9,748 nt of DNA from Ruminococcus sp. (lineage in GTDB: Bacteria > Bacillota > Clostridia > Oscillospirales > Ruminococcaceae): the NCBI GenBank assembly GCA_014799675.1, contig JAAVHM010000106.1, positions 3,865 through 13,612 of the forward strand, in the 5' to 3' direction. This document shows, piece by piece, positions 1 to 5,605 of this stretch. The notes under the pieces are model-generated. The model ran no database searches. It had not been told where the DNA came from and worked only from the letters and a program-made list of their open reading frames with translations. Each line of letters opens with the position of its first letter. Within the stretch, counting starts at the first letter, position 1. The position numbers and the translations under genes were made by a program.

Positions 1-843
1 AGGGTTGCCGTCACAGTCGCAGTCTATGGAAAGACGGTTCATAACGTTGACATAGACAATGCGTTCTCCGTTTCCGAGGTGGTCGGAAACCGATTTTCCC
101 GCTTCCGCCATAGCCTCCAGAAATTTGTCCTGCTCGCCGCCCCAAGGATTTGTTTTGCTTGTTCCGCCGCTGTGTATCCAGCTTTTGCCCTCGGCAGAAC
201 CGAGACCGATGGAAATATTCTTTATCGCGCCGCCGTAGCCTGCCATTGCGTGACCCTTGAAGTGGGAGAGAATAAGATAACTGTCATAGTCGTCAAATGC
301 CGCGCCTACATAGTTTTCCGTAAGCACAGAGCCGCCCTCCACGGTAATGGTCATAGAACCGTTTTCGTCCTGTATCTGAAAATCGGCAATGTCGGTAAAG
401 CCGTGATCCTTTGCAACCTGATAGTGCATTTCAGTCTGCGCTCTTGAACCGCCGTATGCCGTATTGCACTCAACAATAGTTCCGTTCACCGACTGCACCA
501 AGTCCTTGATAAGCTCGGGACGCAGGTAATTGCTTGCAGGCGGTTCGCCCGTGCTTAGCTTTACCGCAACCTTTCCCTCCGGTTTCCAGCCCAGTTTTTC
601 ATAAACGGCAACAAGTCCCTCGGGAGTTATGTCAGATGTGAAATACACAACGGGAGCGCCCTCTGTCGATTGAGTTTGATTTGATAAATTCATACTGCTT
701 TCCTCGCTTTCAATAATTTGATTTTGTTCGGTAATTTGGGAAGTCGTTTCGCTTGAACCTTGTGTTGTATCTGCCGCTTCCGATAACGAACAGCCCGATA
801 ATATCAGTATCGGCAGAAGCAATGCCAAAAGCCTTTTTTTCAT
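1..843 (-). CDS. DUF362-family lipoprotein, C-terminus cut off by the window
   Basis: The reading frame starts at ATG 843 and stays open for 281 codons to base 1, so the 3' end lies outside the window. GAGGTG at 849-854 gives a ribosome site with a 5-nt spacer. Residues 1-18 form a lipoprotein signal: Lys-Lys-Arg, a hydrophobic core, then lipobox LSGC with Cys18 as the lipid anchor. A Ser/Thr/Gln/Glu-rich linker follows to about residue 55. The rest matches the DUF362 family: the HFKGHAMAGYGGAIKN segment at about 194-209 is its signature, and a DCDCD cysteine pair lies near the visible end. Members are uncharacterised and often linked to Fe-S or redox proteins, so an extracytoplasmic, membrane-anchored redox or metal-binding role is inferred. 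It follows the flavodoxin gene by 28 bp and is probably co-transcribed with it. Family call is firm, function unknown. Confidence 0.85.
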   Translation of the reverse strand, partial: MKKRLLALLLPILILSGCSLSEAADTTQGSSETTSQITEQNQIIESEESSMNLSNQTQSTEGAPVVYFTSDITPEGLVAVYEKLGWKPEGKVAVKLSTGEPPASNYLRPELIKDLVQSVNGTIVECNTAYGGSRAQTEMHYQVAKDHGFTDIADFQIQDENGSMTITVEGGSVLTENYVGAAFDDYDSYLILSHFKGHAMAGYGGAIKNISIGLGSAEGKSWIHSGGTSKTNPWGGEQDKFLEAMAEAGKSVSDHLGNGERIVYVNVMNRLSIDCDCDGNP

Positions 844-871
844 ATATACACCTCAAATTTTTTATTTTTCT

Positions 872-1390
872 TTATTCTGTTACCTGCTTTGCCCATTTGG
901 AAACGCTGCTTTCCGACTTTGCGGCGTCCGCCCCGTGAACGGCAATTCCTTTTCCGAAAGCCGCGCCCTTGCAGATGTTTTTAAGGTCGCGTTCGCATGA
1001 ACCAAGTCCGCTGCCCTCGTGGGTCATAACAGCCATGACCTTTTTGCCTGAAAAATTCAGCCGTTCCAGCTGAGTGAAGACCGCGCAGGGGAACGTACCC
1101 CACCAGCAGGGACCGCATACAAAAATATTGTCGTAACCGTCAATGCTGTCCAGATATTTTTTCAGCTCGGGACGCGCGTTTGAATGCAGTTCTTTTTTAG
1201 CCTCCTCGGTGCAGGCGGTATAATCCTCGGAATAGGGCTTAACGGTGTCCACCTCAAAAAGATCGCCTCCCACAGCCTTTTGAATAAATTCCGCAACAAT
1301 TTCAGTATTGCCCTTTGAAAGCTTTTTAATGCCGCCGTTTACGTAATTTTCACCTTTGCGTGAGTAGTAAATTATCAGATTTTTTGCCAT
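872..1390 (-). CDS. Flavodoxin (flavodoxin_4-like), 172 aa
   Basis: A short-chain FMN protein that acts as a cytoplasmic one-electron carrier. The first strand and phosphate loop are at residues 5-30 (LIIYYSRKGENY, then KGNTE), with an insertion splitting the usual S-x-T-G-N-T loop. The middle has the CGPCWWGTFP segment (92-101), the usual aromatic region packing on the flavin. THEGSGLGS (123-131) is the third flavin loop of this family. Length is normal. AAAGGAG at 1399-1405 lies 8 nt before the ATG. The promoter is at 1431-1459 and the DUF362 lipoprotein gene follows by 28 bp, so the two likely form an operon. It is a plausible electron donor for the radical SAM enzymes encoded on the other strand, but that is inference from proximity only. 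A flavodoxin-fold oxidoreductase rather than a carrier is possible. Confidence 0.9.
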   Translation of the reverse strand: MAKNLIIYYSRKGENYVNGGIKKLSKGNTEIVAEFIQKAVGGDLFEVDTVKPYSEDYTACTEEAKKELHSNARPELKKYLDSIDGYDNIFVCGPCWWGTFPCAVFTQLERLNFSGKKVMAVMTHEGSGLGSCERDLKNICKGAAFGKGIAVHGADAAKSESSVSKWAKQVTE

Positions 1391-1430
1391 ATCAAATTCT
1401 CCTTTAAAAAAAATAGTTTGCTTTGATTAT

Positions 1431-1459
1431 ATTATATAAAATAAATCGGTTAAAGTCAA
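1431..1459 (-). promoter_or_regulatory. Sigma-A-type promoter for flavodoxin-DUF362 operon
   Basis: Read on the minus strand, TTGACT (1454-1459) is followed by a 17-bp spacer and TATAAT (1431-1436). A second overlapping TATAAT occurs at 1426-1431. The expected transcript start is near 1424, leaving about 33 nt of leader before the flavodoxin ATG at 1390. Confidence 0.7.
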
Positions 1460-1474
1460 TTTGATTTTCGGACA

Positions 1475-1499
1475 TTGTATATAAGAAAAACTTATACAA
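1475..1499. repeat. AT-rich inverted repeat upstream of flavodoxin promoter
   Basis: TTGTATATAAG (1475-1485), an A5 loop, then CTTATACAA (1491-1499). The arms pair over 9 bp with a 2-nt bulge. It lies between the end of the FMN reductase gene (1506) and the -35 box of the flavodoxin promoter (1454-1459), centred about 63 bp upstream of the predicted flavodoxin start. It could be an operator or a weak transcript-end hairpin. On the minus strand no T-run follows it, so it does not look like an intrinsic terminator for the reductase gene. Confidence 0.4.
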
Positions 1500-1505
1500 C
1501 ATTTT

Positions 1506-2093
1506 TTACCCGAATTTATAAATATTTTTCCCGAATTCATACGCCGTCTGCAAATGATTTGTCTTGTCGATCTGAGGCTTGCCGTTGGTATCTCCGCAGC
1601 CGCCCGCAAGAACTGTCCCAAGGTCATTGAAGCCGATATAATTTACAAGCGTAAAATTGTAATACGATACCGCTTGCTCAAACGTCCAGAAAAAATCGTC
1701 CGCCGAAGTCATAAGCAGGGCGCAGTCCTTTATCGGGTATTTTTCATACCTGCCCAATGGGGGAGAAGCGTTCTCCTCCGCTATGCAGTAAAACCTTTCG
1801 ATAAACGCTTTTATACGCGAGGAAACCGTCCAGAAATAAAGCGGCGAAGCAAATACGATACAGTCCGCAGCTTTTATTTTCGGGACGATATCGTTAAAGG
1901 AATCCTTTTGAACGCAGGGCTTTCCGTATCGGCAGGCGTTGCACCCGAGACAGCCTTTTACTTCATTTTTTACAAGAGAAATGATTTCCACCGAGTGACC
2001 GCTTTCCTCCGCGCCCTTTGCAAAGGAATTTACAAGCTGCGCCGTGTTGCCGTTCGGTCTGCCGCCGCCCTGAACCACAAGAATTTTTTTCAT
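1506..2093 (-). CDS. NADPH-dependent FMN reductase / flavodoxin-fold protein with Cys cluster, 195 aa
   Basis: A flavoprotein of the NADPH:FMN reductase / iron-sulfur-flavoprotein type. The first strand and phosphate loop read MKKILVVQGGGRPNGNT (1-17). A cysteine cluster follows at C48, C51, C54 and C60, in the position where related proteins bind a [4Fe-4S] cluster. ASPLYFW (82-88) is the flavin-contact segment, and RIKAFIERFY the helix after it. The start is set at 2093, because GGAGGGG at 2099-2105 lies 5 nt upstream; an in-frame ATG at 2111 would add six residues and has no site. It is a single gene with its own consensus promoter (2129-2157). Expected role is cytoplasmic flavin or quinone reduction using NAD(P)H. 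Whether the cysteines hold an Fe-S cluster is not shown by sequence alone; the spacing differs between family members. Confidence 0.88.
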   Translation of the reverse strand: MKKILVVQGGGRPNGNTAQLVNSFAKGAEESGHSVEIISLVKNEVKGCLGCNACRYGKPCVQKDSFNDIVPKIKAADCIVFASPLYFWTVSSRIKAFIERFYCIAEENASPPLGRYEKYPIKDCALLMTSADDFFWTFEQAVSYYNFTLVNYIGFNDLGTVLAGGCGDTNGKPQIDKTNHLQTAYEFGKNIYKFG

Positions 2094-2128
2094 TGACACC
2101 CCTCCGAACATGAAATTATTTTACAATA

Positions 2129-2157
2129 ATTATACTGCATATCCGAAAAAATGTCAA
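2129..2157 (-). promoter_or_regulatory. Perfect-consensus sigma-A promoter for FMN reductase gene
   Basis: On the minus strand TTGACA (2152-2157), a 17-bp spacer and TATAAT (2129-2134) match the consensus at all 12 positions. The predicted start is near 2122, giving a leader of about 29 nt that contains the GGAGGGG ribosome site. Such a promoter would be strong unless repressed; no obvious palindromic operator overlaps it. Confidence 0.8.
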
Positions 2158-2247
2158 TTAAAGAGCTTATTTTTTGCAGCCATTTACCTGCCGCTGTAAC
2201 TCTGTTATGAACAAAAAGAGATTCTGTTAGATGTCTATACTTTGAGG

Positions 2248-2544
2248 TCAATAGTAAAACCGTTTTTTATCAAAATTACACGCCAATATTTGATTATTAT
2301 TTATATCCGCATACTCTGCTTTCCAATAATGGGGATCGTCTACAGGACGGTAAATTATCCCCTCCAAATCATTTCTTATTGCTGTTTTGAAAGGATATTT
2401 AAGCCATATAAACAAATGATCGTCAGTGCATTCGGAAAATTTTCCGTAAAATGTTTCATGGATCTCATTTCCTGCCTTTAATTCATCTTCAAGTATTTCA
2501 TTCAAATTGCGGCTTAATCTTTTTATTAATTCTTGATCTATCAT
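2248..2544 (-). CDS. Small hypothetical protein, 98 aa
   Basis: I do not recognise this family. The protein is soluble-looking, acidic in its first half, and has no signal peptide, membrane segment or cysteine motif (one Cys in each half). The N-terminal 30 residues look like a helix (IDQELIKRLSRNLNEILEDEL), and the remainder is rich in aromatic residues and Asp/Asn (HLFIWLKYPFK, DDPHYWKAEYAD), which suggests a small alpha/beta fold. The start at 2544 is chosen because GGGTGA (2552-2557) lies 7 nt upstream; an in-frame ATG at 2559 would add five residues without a ribosome site. A near-consensus promoter at 2593-2621 supports it being real. It is followed by about 90 bp with no clear terminator. 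Size and composition recall small immunity-type proteins, but no toxin gene is adjacent, so this is only a thought. Confidence 0.7.
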   Translation of the reverse strand: MIDQELIKRLSRNLNEILEDELKAGNEIHETFYGKFSECTDDHLFIWLKYPFKTAIRNDLEGIIYRPVDDPHYWKAEYADINNNQILACNFDKKRFYY

Positions 2545-2592
2545 TTTAAAATCACCCATTTCGACAAATTTTAATAACCTGCTGTTTTAAAC

Positions 2593-2621
2593 ATTATACC
2601 ATTTTTCCCATTTATGTGCAA
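2593..2621 (-). promoter_or_regulatory. Promoter for the 98-aa hypothetical gene
   Basis: On the minus strand TTGCAC (2616-2621), 17-bp spacer, TATAAT (2593-2598). The predicted start is near 2586, about 42 nt before the ATG at 2544. It fires away from the radical SAM promoter at 2741-2769, so the two units are divergent and share the 2545-2814 intergenic region. Confidence 0.7.
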
Positions 2622-2711
2622 TGATACTTGCGGAATTTTCATAGTATTATCACAAAATCCTGTCTGAATTATTTGATTTTTGTTTTGGAATGTGAAGTAT
2701 GCCGGGCTTTG

Positions 2712-2721
2712 GACATTTGTC
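2712..2721. promoter_or_regulatory. Palindrome GACATTTGTC, candidate operator
   Basis: A 10-bp element (GACA-TT-TGTC) centred at 2716.5. It is identical to the core of the second palindrome at 4149-4187 upstream of the next radical SAM gene. It lies about 60 bp upstream of the predicted start of the promoter at 2741-2769. The flanking bases (G..G) differ from the outer arms of the other sites, so only the inner part is shared. It could be a weaker site for the same regulator. Confidence 0.35.
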
Positions 2722-2740
2722 GTAAAATTCTTAAAAAAGC

Positions 2741-2769
2741 TTGAAAACTGTGGGGCGGTATGATATAAT
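2741..2769 (+). promoter_or_regulatory. Promoter for first radical SAM gene
   Basis: TTGAAA (2741-2746), 17-bp spacer, TATAAT (2764-2769). A second TATAAT at 2775-2780 has no well-placed -35 box. The predicted start near 2776 leaves a leader of about 39 nt with GGAGGG at 2803-2808 before the ATG at 2815. Confidence 0.7.
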
Positions 2770-2814
2770 TACTGTATAATATTGTCGTTTTTCGGAAGAT
2801 TTGGAGGGTATTTT

Positions 2815-4113
2815 ATGAAACTGCTTATGATCCACGTCTGGAACGGAACGGAGCGTGCTTACAGGGGAAGATTTTCAAGTATGCTGTCCTATCCGTCCCT
2901 GACGCTGGCTGTGATATATTCGCTTATTCCAAAGGACGCTTTTGAACGTATCGACGTTATCGATGAAAATTCCCAGCGGGTGGATCACGACAGTGATAAA
3001 TACGATATTGTCATGCTTTCCTTTGAAACCTCGTCAAGTATTGCGGCGTACAGACATTGTGCGGAATTTAAGAAAAGAGGTGCGTATACCGTATGCGGCG
3101 GTTATCATGCAACGGCTCTCCCCGACGAGGTTGCGGAGCATTGCGATACGGTGATCTCGGGACCTGCGGAAGTTTCCGTCCCCGAATTCATACGGGATTT
3201 TCTGAACGGCTGTCCGAAAAAGCTGTACAGGAATTTTGACGTTTGTCCCGCGGATTTCCCCGTACCCGCAAGGGATAAAATTACAGGAAAAAAGAAGCTG
3301 AAAATACCTGCCATAACCGCAAACAGAGGGTGCAAAAACAGGTGCAGCTACTGCTCCATGGGCATGATGTGGAAAAGCGCGCCCCGCCCTGCGGAAAAGG
3401 TTGCGGAGGAGATAAAGGGTCTGAATACGAAAATGCTGATATTCTACGACCCGAATTTTTTCGGGGACAGGGAATATGCCATAGAGCTTATGGAGCTTAT
3501 AAAGCCGCTGAAAATCCTATGGGCGTGCAATGCCACGGCGGACTTAGGATATGACGAGGAGCTTATGAAGCTTGCCTATGAAAGCGGCTGCCGCGGCGTT
3601 CTGATAGGGCTGGAGTCCCTCAATTCACAGTCGTTAAAGGGCGCGGCAAAGCGTTTTAACGATTCGGATAAATATGCGGAGGTCATAAAAAATATACATA
3701 AATTCGGCATTGCCGTGAACGGCTGTTTTGTGCTTGGATTTGACGACGACACCGAGGAAGAATTGCTTGCTCTTCCCGAAAGGGTGGACAGGCTTGGTCT
3801 GGACTTGTGCAGATTTTCCGTACTTACGCCGTACCCCGGTACAAGGCAGTATGAAAAATTTGAGCAAAGCGGCAGGATATTGACTAAGGACTGGAGCAAG
3901 TACACCCAGCATAACGCAGTGTTCGTTCCTGCAAATATGTCCCCCCAACGGCTGGACGAGATATACAGACAAGTGTGGAAAAAGGCGTACAGCTGGCGGA
4001 GAGTTCTGAAAAGGACGTTTACGTCTCCCTGGCGGAAAAATGCCTATGTTTTTATTCTGCTTGGGGCGAATATCGGGTTTAAATTTCTCGGTATCGACAA
4101 AAAGTGTAAGTAA
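2815..4113 (+). CDS. B12-binding-like radical SAM protein 1, 432 aa
   Basis: Start ATG 2815 has GGAGGG 6 nt upstream and begins the first strand (MKLLMIHVW); an upstream in-frame TTG at 2782 is not favoured. Residues 1-140 form a Rossmann-like B12-binding-type domain with the conserved GGYHATALPDE loop (95-105) but no DxHxxG motif, so cobalamin, if bound, would not be His-ligated. The radical SAM core follows, with C173-x3-C177-x2-C180 (CKNRCSYC) for the [4Fe-4S] cluster and SAM. Core motifs IFYDPNFFGD, GVLIGLESLN and CFVLGFDDDT are present. TPYPGT...YEKFEQSGRI matches the C-terminal region of HpnP/BchE-type enzymes. The tail is basic then hydrophobic (NAYVFILLGANIGFKFLGI), suggesting membrane contact. 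Likely a SAM-dependent methyl transfer or other radical C-C chemistry on a hydrophobic substrate. It has DPN where its neighbours have DDN, and lacks their KWWL segment. Family firm, reaction unknown. Confidence 0.9.
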   Translation: MKLLMIHVWNGTERAYRGRFSSMLSYPSLTLAVIYSLIPKDAFERIDVIDENSQRVDHDSDKYDIVMLSFETSSSIAAYRHCAEFKKRGAYTVCGGYHATALPDEVAEHCDTVISGPAEVSVPEFIRDFLNGCPKKLYRNFDVCPADFPVPARDKITGKKKLKIPAITANRGCKNRCSYCSMGMMWKSAPRPAEKVAEEIKGLNTKMLIFYDPNFFGDREYAIELMELIKPLKILWACNATADLGYDEELMKLAYESGCRGVLIGLESLNSQSLKGAAKRFNDSDKYAEVIKNIHKFGIAVNGCFVLGFDDDTEEELLALPERVDRLGLDLCRFSVLTPYPGTRQYEKFEQSGRILTKDWSKYTQHNAVFVPANMSPQRLDEIYRQVWKKAYSWRRVLKRTFTSPWRKNAYVFILLGANIGFKFLGIDKKCK

Positions 4114-4148
4114 AGCTTCCCTTATATATTTCAAAAAAATCGGCAAAA

Positions 4149-4187
4149 AAGTGACAAATGTCACTTATTTAATGACATTTGTCACTT
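4149..4187. promoter_or_regulatory. Tandem palindromic operator, CRP/FNR-like layout
   Basis: Site 1 (4149-4166) is a perfect palindrome: AAGTGACA, AA, TGTCACTT. Site 2 (4170-4187) is TAATGACA, TT, TGTCACTT, symmetric at six of eight arm positions. Their centres (4157.5 and 4178.5) are 21 bp apart, two helical turns, so a dimer at each would sit on the same DNA face. Site 1 contains GTGA-N6-TCAC, the core of CRP/FNR-family sites. Relative to a start near 4221 for the promoter at 4186-4214 the centres fall at about -63 and -42, typical activator positions of that family. The 39 bp can also fold as one hairpin with a perfect 15-bp stem and a 9-nt loop, but no T-run follows, so a terminator role is unlikely. 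The regulator is not in the window. Confidence 0.6.
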
Positions 4188-4214
4188 GCTTTATAATATA
4201 TAAAATGCTATAAT
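4186..4214 (+). promoter_or_regulatory. Promoter for the radical SAM-GNAT-GH3 operon
   Basis: TTGCTT (4186-4191), 17-bp spacer, TATAAT (4209-4214) with an extended -10 TG at 4206-4207. The -35 box overlaps the last two bases of the second palindrome. Another TATAAT at 4192-4197 lacks a good -35. The predicted start near 4221 gives a leader of about 56 nt. The weak -35 plus upstream palindromes fits activator dependence, which is inference. Confidence 0.6.
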
Positions 4215-4276
4215 TTAGCTTAACAAGGATCTGTCAATGCGCGGGTGAATATTACAAAAAGGGGGCTTTACCGAAA

Positions 4277-5605
4277 ATGAAAATAACATTCATACGGCTG
4301 AATATGTTCGAGCATATCGCTTCCGACGCGATGAAGCCCCTGCTTTTCGGTATCATAAAAAGCCTTACCCCCGACAGGCACGAGATAGAATTTATTGACG
4401 AGAGGGCGGAAAGACTGCCCGATAAAATAGATTCCGACATTATCGCGTTTTCCGTGGAGACCTACACGGCGAAGCGGGCTTACATAATGGCGAAGCGGTT
4501 CAAGACCGATAAAAATATTATTGTTATGGGCGGCTTCCACATATCGGCAATGCCCGACGAGGCTTTGGAATATGCGGATTCCGTGATAATAGGCGACGCA
4601 GAGGACACTTGGGGGAATTTTCTTGAGGACTGCGAAAATGGCGTTCCCAAAAGAAAATACGTCTCGGACGAAAGCCGTAAAATGACAGAGCTTTTCGAGG
4701 ATAAATTCGATGATAATTCGGTCTACAGGCACAAATACCACGGGATAGGCGTGTATCAGATATCCCGCGGGTGCAAGTTCAATTGCGATTTCTGTTCTAT
4801 AAAGACCATGTATAAATGCGTCCGCAGAAAGGACGCGGACACCGTTGCAAGGGAGCTTGGCAGGGCTAAGGAAAAAATAATTTTCTTTGCGGACGATAAT
4901 CTTTTTTACAATAGGGCTTCGGCAATAGAGCTGCTTGAAAAAATTACTCCGCTGAAAAAGAAGTGGGCGGGTCAGATAAGCATGGACGCCGCCCGGGACG
5001 ACGAGCTTTTGGAAAAAATGAAAAAGGCGGGCTGTTTCCTTGTGCTTATGGGCTTTGAAAGCCTTAACGCCGACAGCCTCGGAGAAATGCACAAGGCGGC
5101 TAACACGAGCCGCGATTACGAGGAAGTCATAAAAAGAATTTATCGGCACAGAATGCTTGTTTACGGGACTTTCGTCCTTGGGTGCGACGGCGATTTCCCC
5201 GATATTTTTGAAAGGACATTTGAATTTTCCGTGAGGAATAAAATTGCCGTCACAAATTTCAATCCGCTGATACCGATGCCGAAAACAAAGGTTTACGAAA
5301 AAATGGAGCAGCAGGGCAGGCTGAGGTATGAAAAATGGTGGCTTTCGGACAGCTATCGCTACGGCGAAACTGCGTTCCTGCCGAAAAATATGACGGCGGA
5401 GGAGCTTTCCGAGGGCTGTCTGAAAATACGCAGGAAATTCTATTCGGTCGGGTGCATTTTAAGGCGGCTTTTCAGCAATCCGATAAATTTTACGCCTGTT
5501 AATTTTACGGTTTTTATGCTGGCGAATTTTATTTCCCGCAGAGAGATCGGTAAAAAGCAGGGACAGATTTTGGGGGGAATTTTAAATGAAGCTGACTTTG
5601 ATTAA
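4277..5605 (+). CDS. B12-binding-like radical SAM protein 2, 442 aa
   Basis: Paralogue of the preceding gene. The ATG follows AGGGGG (4260-4265) by 11 nt and opens the first strand of a B12-binding-type Rossmann domain (MKITFIRLN). The conserved loop GGFHISAMPDE is at 85-95, and there is no DxHxxG cobalamin motif. The radical SAM cysteines are C166, C170 and C173 (CKFNCDFC). Other core motifs are FFADDNLFYNR, LVLMGFESLN and TFVLGCDGD. The C-terminal region has PMPKTKVYEKMEQQGRL, then KWWLSDSYRYGETAFLPKNMTAEEL, shared closely with protein 3. The tail (NFTPVNFTVFMLANFISRREIGKKQG) is part hydrophobic, part basic. Its last 20 nt overlap the next gene, which indicates translational coupling. Expected reaction is radical methylation, cyclisation or C-C coupling on an unreactive carbon; substrate unknown. 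Probably first gene of the operon read from 4186-4214. Confidence 0.9.
   Translation: MKITFIRLNMFEHIASDAMKPLLFGIIKSLTPDRHEIEFIDERAERLPDKIDSDIIAFSVETYTAKRAYIMAKRFKTDKNIIVMGGFHISAMPDEALEYADSVIIGDAEDTWGNFLEDCENGVPKRKYVSDESRKMTELFEDKFDDNSVYRHKYHGIGVYQISRGCKFNCDFCSIKTMYKCVRRKDADTVARELGRAKEKIIFFADDNLFYNRASAIELLEKITPLKKKWAGQISMDAARDDELLEKMKKAGCFLVLMGFESLNADSLGEMHKAANTSRDYEEVIKRIYRHRMLVYGTFVLGCDGDFPDIFERTFEFSVRNKIAVTNFNPLIPMPKTKVYEKMEQQGRLRYEKWWLSDSYRYGETAFLPKNMTAEELSEGCLKIRRKFYSVGCILRRLFSNPINFTPVNFTVFMLANFISRREIGKKQGQILGGILNEADFD

Noticed and set aside
79..447. Plus-strand open frame of 122 codons opposite the DUF362 gene
   Set aside because: The minus-strand DUF362 frame is open throughout with a family signature, so this is a shadow.
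1475..1499. Hairpin as terminator of the FMN reductase gene
   Set aside because: The T-run (1502-1507) lies on the plus-strand side; on the minus strand the hairpin is not followed by T residues.
1554..2096. Plus-strand open frame of 180 codons opposite the FMN reductase
   Set aside because: Overlaps a clear flavoprotein gene and has no ribosome site, promoter or family resemblance.
2094..2111. Start of the FMN reductase at 2111
   Set aside because: The in-frame ATG at 2111 has no ribosome site, whereas GGAGGGG is ideally placed for 2093, and the family begins with the strand MKKILVVQ.
2158..2247. Possible terminator downstream of the 98-aa hypothetical gene
   Set aside because: Only short imperfect stems are visible, none GC-rich with a T-run.
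2782..2814. TTG start for radical SAM gene 1
   Set aside because: It lies only a few bases after the predicted transcript start, has no ribosome site, and adds residues ahead of the family's first strand.
4149..4187. Perfect 15-bp stem-loop as an intrinsic terminator of radical SAM gene 1
   Set aside because: The stem is not GC-rich, no T-run follows, and it is better explained as two palindromic protein sites next to a promoter.
4268..5149. Long open frame on the minus strand (293 codons) across radical SAM gene 2
   Set aside because: It lies antisense to a clearly conserved gene, has no family features, and arises from codon bias of the plus-strand gene.
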